Shown here piece by piece: positions 60,373 to 64,000 of a stretch of DNA of 64,000 nt. Each line of letters begins with the position of its first letter. Within the stretch, counting starts at the first letter, position 1. The translations under genes were made by a program, and so were the position numbers. Origin of the DNA: Albifimbria verrucaria (lineage: Eukaryota; Ascomycota; Sordariomycetes; Hypocreales; Stachybotryaceae); contig JAHREC010000011.1 of assembly GCA_020081605.1 (NCBI GenBank), positions 3,224,001 to 3,288,000 of the forward strand. Direction: 5' to 3'. Under the pieces are notes generated by a model that had not been told where the DNA came from, made no database searches, and worked only from the letters and a program-made list of their open reading frames with translations.

Positions 60373-60893
60373 GCAGTTTGGCTCCGTTGAGCTCTAACCT
60401 TGCCTCCCTATCGCAATCACAGTATTGCACCTCACCTATGGTGAAGCCTCAAAAGTCACACCATGCCTACTAGGAGGTCCCTCCCTTTCTTGTCACATGT
60501 CGTCATTGCTCTGGAGCACGGTAGGAAAAGAACCGAGGACCAGGGTGGTTTGGAACTGCGTTTCTATGTATGTGTACTTAATGAGATTCCGTAGCCTTCC
60601 AACCCTGACATGAAGGAATTGGCTTTTAGCTTTGAGTTGTATGGAGTTCTACCGCGTCGAGGAATACAAAGACTTAAAATATACCTGAAAATGTGTGTGC
60701 CCTTGTTCTCTTCAACCTGACCGGCAAATGTAATATATGCATGGGCCAACTTGCTCAGCATGGTGTCAACTAAGCGGATTTTCTGCGTGGGAAGAAGTGT
60801 ACACTAGACGTCTATATTATTCTACAAAAGCCTCGAAGTTGCGGCTTAGCTAGAGAAATAAGTACAGTTATAATACATATTTGAGAAATGCTT
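60373..60893. other. Convergent intergenic region
   Basis: 3' untranslated regions of the phosphoesterase-like gene and COQ5. Nothing else seen. Confidence 0.5.
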
Positions 60894-61958
<1,065 letters not shown>

Positions 61959-62184
61959 TCAATCGAGTGATGGCAGAGGCGAGGCTGAAGTGAAGATTTC
62001 TGGAACCCTTGCAGCAAGTGGGGCGTTCGGCTCCCTTGCCGTTCTTGGCCAGCCACAGTGGCTTGACTCCAGCCTGTTGGTTAAGCTCATGGAGCCTCCC
62101 GCGACTTTCCATCCCAAACCCTCCACGGAGTAGTAGGTGATGGGTCCGGAGGAAGTAGGGATTGAAGACACAAGAAGTCTTACC

Positions 62185-62361
62185 TTAGGTCGTCGCGCTC
62201 TCGACATTCGTTTCCTGGGAGCGGGACTGCGCCTTCTGGCGATAGGCAACGAGAGCTTCAGCGAAGGTGTTGATGCGGCTCTTGAGATACCAGGCGACGA
62301 GGCCGATGAAGAAGAGTAAACCAAGTATCAAAAGGGCAAGCCGGGTCGACGGAGTTGCCAT
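62185..62361 (-). CDS. Small single-span membrane protein (58 residues), hypothetical
   Basis: An open frame on the same strand as COQ5, about 300 bases upstream of its start. It begins MATPSTRLA, has one strong hydrophobic segment (LALLILGLLFFIGLVAWYL) and then a basic, helical tail with LVAYRQKAQSRSQ. The stop TAA (62187-62185) is followed within a base by a GTAAGA string, so a spliced alternative C-terminus is possible. Codon use and the compact type II-like layout suggest a real gene, but I know no homologue. Downstream short open frame 62324-61959 is a shadow in another frame. Confidence 0.5.
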   Translation of the reverse strand: MATPSTRLALLILGLLFFIGLVAWYLKSRINTFAEALVAYRQKAQSRSQETNVESATT

Positions 62362-63107
62362 TTCGTACGAAAACGATTAGGAAGGCTTTGTGCACCTGGG
62401 TTGTGAGGCGCTGGAGCTCTGTTTGCTGTATCGTACGGTGTAGCGTGTGTCTTGGATGGGCCTCACTATCTTGTTGATGGCTGAGTGTGAAATGCTTAAG
62501 AAGAGGCAGTTTGTTTTGAAAGGTCTATAAAAACTACATTTACGTGCTGTGATGCTACATATGCAACTGGCCGCAGCTGTGCATATTTGCATGCCATCTC
62601 GAAGCTGACCTTTATTCCATTTGCTTTCGCGGCCAACTGCCAATACAGTAGAGGTGAGCTGCCATCTGCCAATGGAAGTACCTGAGTACATGATGGATGG
62701 ATGCACGGATGCTGGAGGTACGTTATCGCAATGTGTGGGGTCTGCCGATAAGCATTCTGTGGGGAACGAGAGCAATGTCTCCAGCTTCAAGCAACGGCCA
62801 CGACACTATGAGGAGCTAACCGTAAGCCTTCAAGGCGTCAAACATGCCCTCAACCATACCAAGAACATAAATCCTTCGCGCTGCTATTCAAACCCGGCGA
62901 TTGGCGATGCTCCGGGGTACTTTGGGCAATTGACGGCTTTGGTCCTCGGCTCGGTTTGTGTCGGCTCACAGGGGTGACGTCGGAATGCCAAACACCCATC
63001 ACCCCTCTACGAATCCCCAACTTCCATTCTCCGTAGACATTGTCGGTCGAAGATTGAATTTACTGCACCGTCTCAGTATCTTCGTTCCCCAAATATCCGT
63101 CATCGTC
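62362..63107. promoter_or_regulatory. Divergent promoter region, small membrane ORF / BCKDH E1 alpha
   Basis: No gene recognised. Contains the upstream regions of both divergent genes. Confidence 0.35.
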
Positions 63108-64000
63108 ATGAAATCCCGACTTCTTCGCGGGCCCCTCTCCGGGGCCTGTCGATGGCCGTCGCTAATCCCACTGTCAACCCCGGGCGCCTCACACTTCGAG
63201 CTGCCAGCAGCCTCTCGCAGCGACCCAATTCAGAATTTGTGTCGTTCCCAGGTGCTTTGAAGAGTGCTTTCACAAACAGCATGAAGTTTGAGAACCCTGA
63301 CGATTATCAAGCGCTGCCCACGTATCGAGTTGTCGACCAGCAGGGTGAAGTGGTTGACCACTCGTGGCAGCCTGATCTCTCCGACAAGGACGTCCTCAAG
63401 CTGTACAACGACATGCTATTTATATCCATCATGGACTTGATCATGTTCGATGCCCAGCGGCAGGGCCGTATAAGCTTCTACATGGTGAGCGCGGGAGAAG
63501 AGGCCGTCACTGTTGGGACAGGTAGTGCCCTAGAGAAGGAGGACGTCATTCTCTGCCAATATCGAGAGCAAGGCGCCTTCAAGGCGAGAGGCTTCACGGC
63601 CAAGGACTTCATGTCCCAAATGATGGCCAACGTAAATGACCCTGGTAGGGGAAGGAACATGCCCATCCACTACGGAAGCAAGGAGTTAAACATTGTAAGT
63701 CGCCATTCCACCCACCGCACATCCTTTTAGTATCGCTCAGCTCATACTCCAATACAGCATGCTATTTCATCACCGCTGGCAACGCAACTGCCGCATGCGT
63801 CAGGCGTGGGCTACGCACTCAAGATGCAGAGGTTGCGGGATCCCAATGCCAAGCCGCGGGTGGCAGCCGCCTTCTTCGGCGAGGGTGCGGCCAGCGAGGA
63901 GACTTCCATGCGGCACTCAACATCGCCGCCACGCGAGGCTGCCCTGTCATCTTTATCTGCCGGAACAACGGTTACGCCATCTCTACGCCTACTCTGGATC
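63108..64000 (+). CDS. Branched-chain 2-oxoacid dehydrogenase E1 alpha subunit, 5' part
   Basis: Thiamine-diphosphate enzyme of valine, leucine and isoleucine breakdown in mitochondria; the 3' end lies outside the window. The start ATG at 63108 gives a presequence ([12 protein letters not shown]). One base is missing near 63178-63182 before [18 protein letters not shown]. Conserved blocks follow: [45 protein letters not shown], and [15 protein letters not shown]. An intron at 63695-63757 joins [20 protein letters not shown]. The ThDP-binding motif reads [17 protein letters not shown] after one missing G near 63896-63898, then [16 protein letters not shown]. These motifs distinguish it from pyruvate dehydrogenase E1 alpha. 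Confidence 0.92.

Overview
The window looks like the nuclear genome of a filamentous ascomycete, most likely a Sordariomycete close to Hypocreales. Coding genes carry short introns (about 45 to 100 bases, GTRNGY donors, CTRAY-like branch sites). Recognisable genes include a velvet-domain regulator, a TOK-type outward potassium channel, a Zds1 homologue, a bZIP C-terminal domain of Pezizomycotina type, and a proline tRNA with an intron. The species cannot be named from the sequence alone.

Layout, left to right: 3' end of a bZIP-type factor (+); threonine-type asparaginase (+); TIM17 (-); GNAT acetyltransferase (+); ADE4 (-); VosA-like velvet factor (-); a 7.5 kb stretch without a recognisable gene, partly AT-rich; a multi-pass membrane protein (-); a 3.2 kb low-complexity gap; a secreted GMC oxidoreductase (+); a long coiled-coil protein (-); a coiled-coil protein with a Myb-like C-terminal segment (-); PP2A activator PTPA (+); a small Ala/Pro-rich protein (-); tRNA-Pro (-); an alpha/beta hydrolase-like protein (-); the TOK1-type channel (+); the CCR4-NOT E3 ligase NOT4 (-); complex I NDUFS3 (+); ZDS1 (-); a 3.4 kb gap; a metallophosphoesterase-like protein with an RGG tail (+); COQ5 (-); a 58-residue membrane ORF (-); and the 5' part of BCKDH E1 alpha (+). 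Most neighbours are convergent or divergent and nothing looks like a biosynthetic cluster. Several housekeeping genes serve mitochondria (TIM17, NDUFS3, COQ5, BCKDH).

The most striking property is that nearly every conserved gene is broken by isolated missing bases, almost always in or beside a run of 2 to 6 identical bases. Adding back one base per site makes the exon sums of at least 13 genes close exactly on multiples of three, with intron phases that agree. This points to homopolymer under-calling in the assembly and not to mass pseudogenisation, so split reading frames are annotated here as single genes. No clear new multi-gene system was found. The best biological leads are the apparently metal-site-degenerate phosphoesterase-RGG protein, an 11-residue repeat array in the coiled-coil protein, a stop-containing long intron in NOT4, and a recurrent intergenic palindrome of the form ACCTWAGGT.
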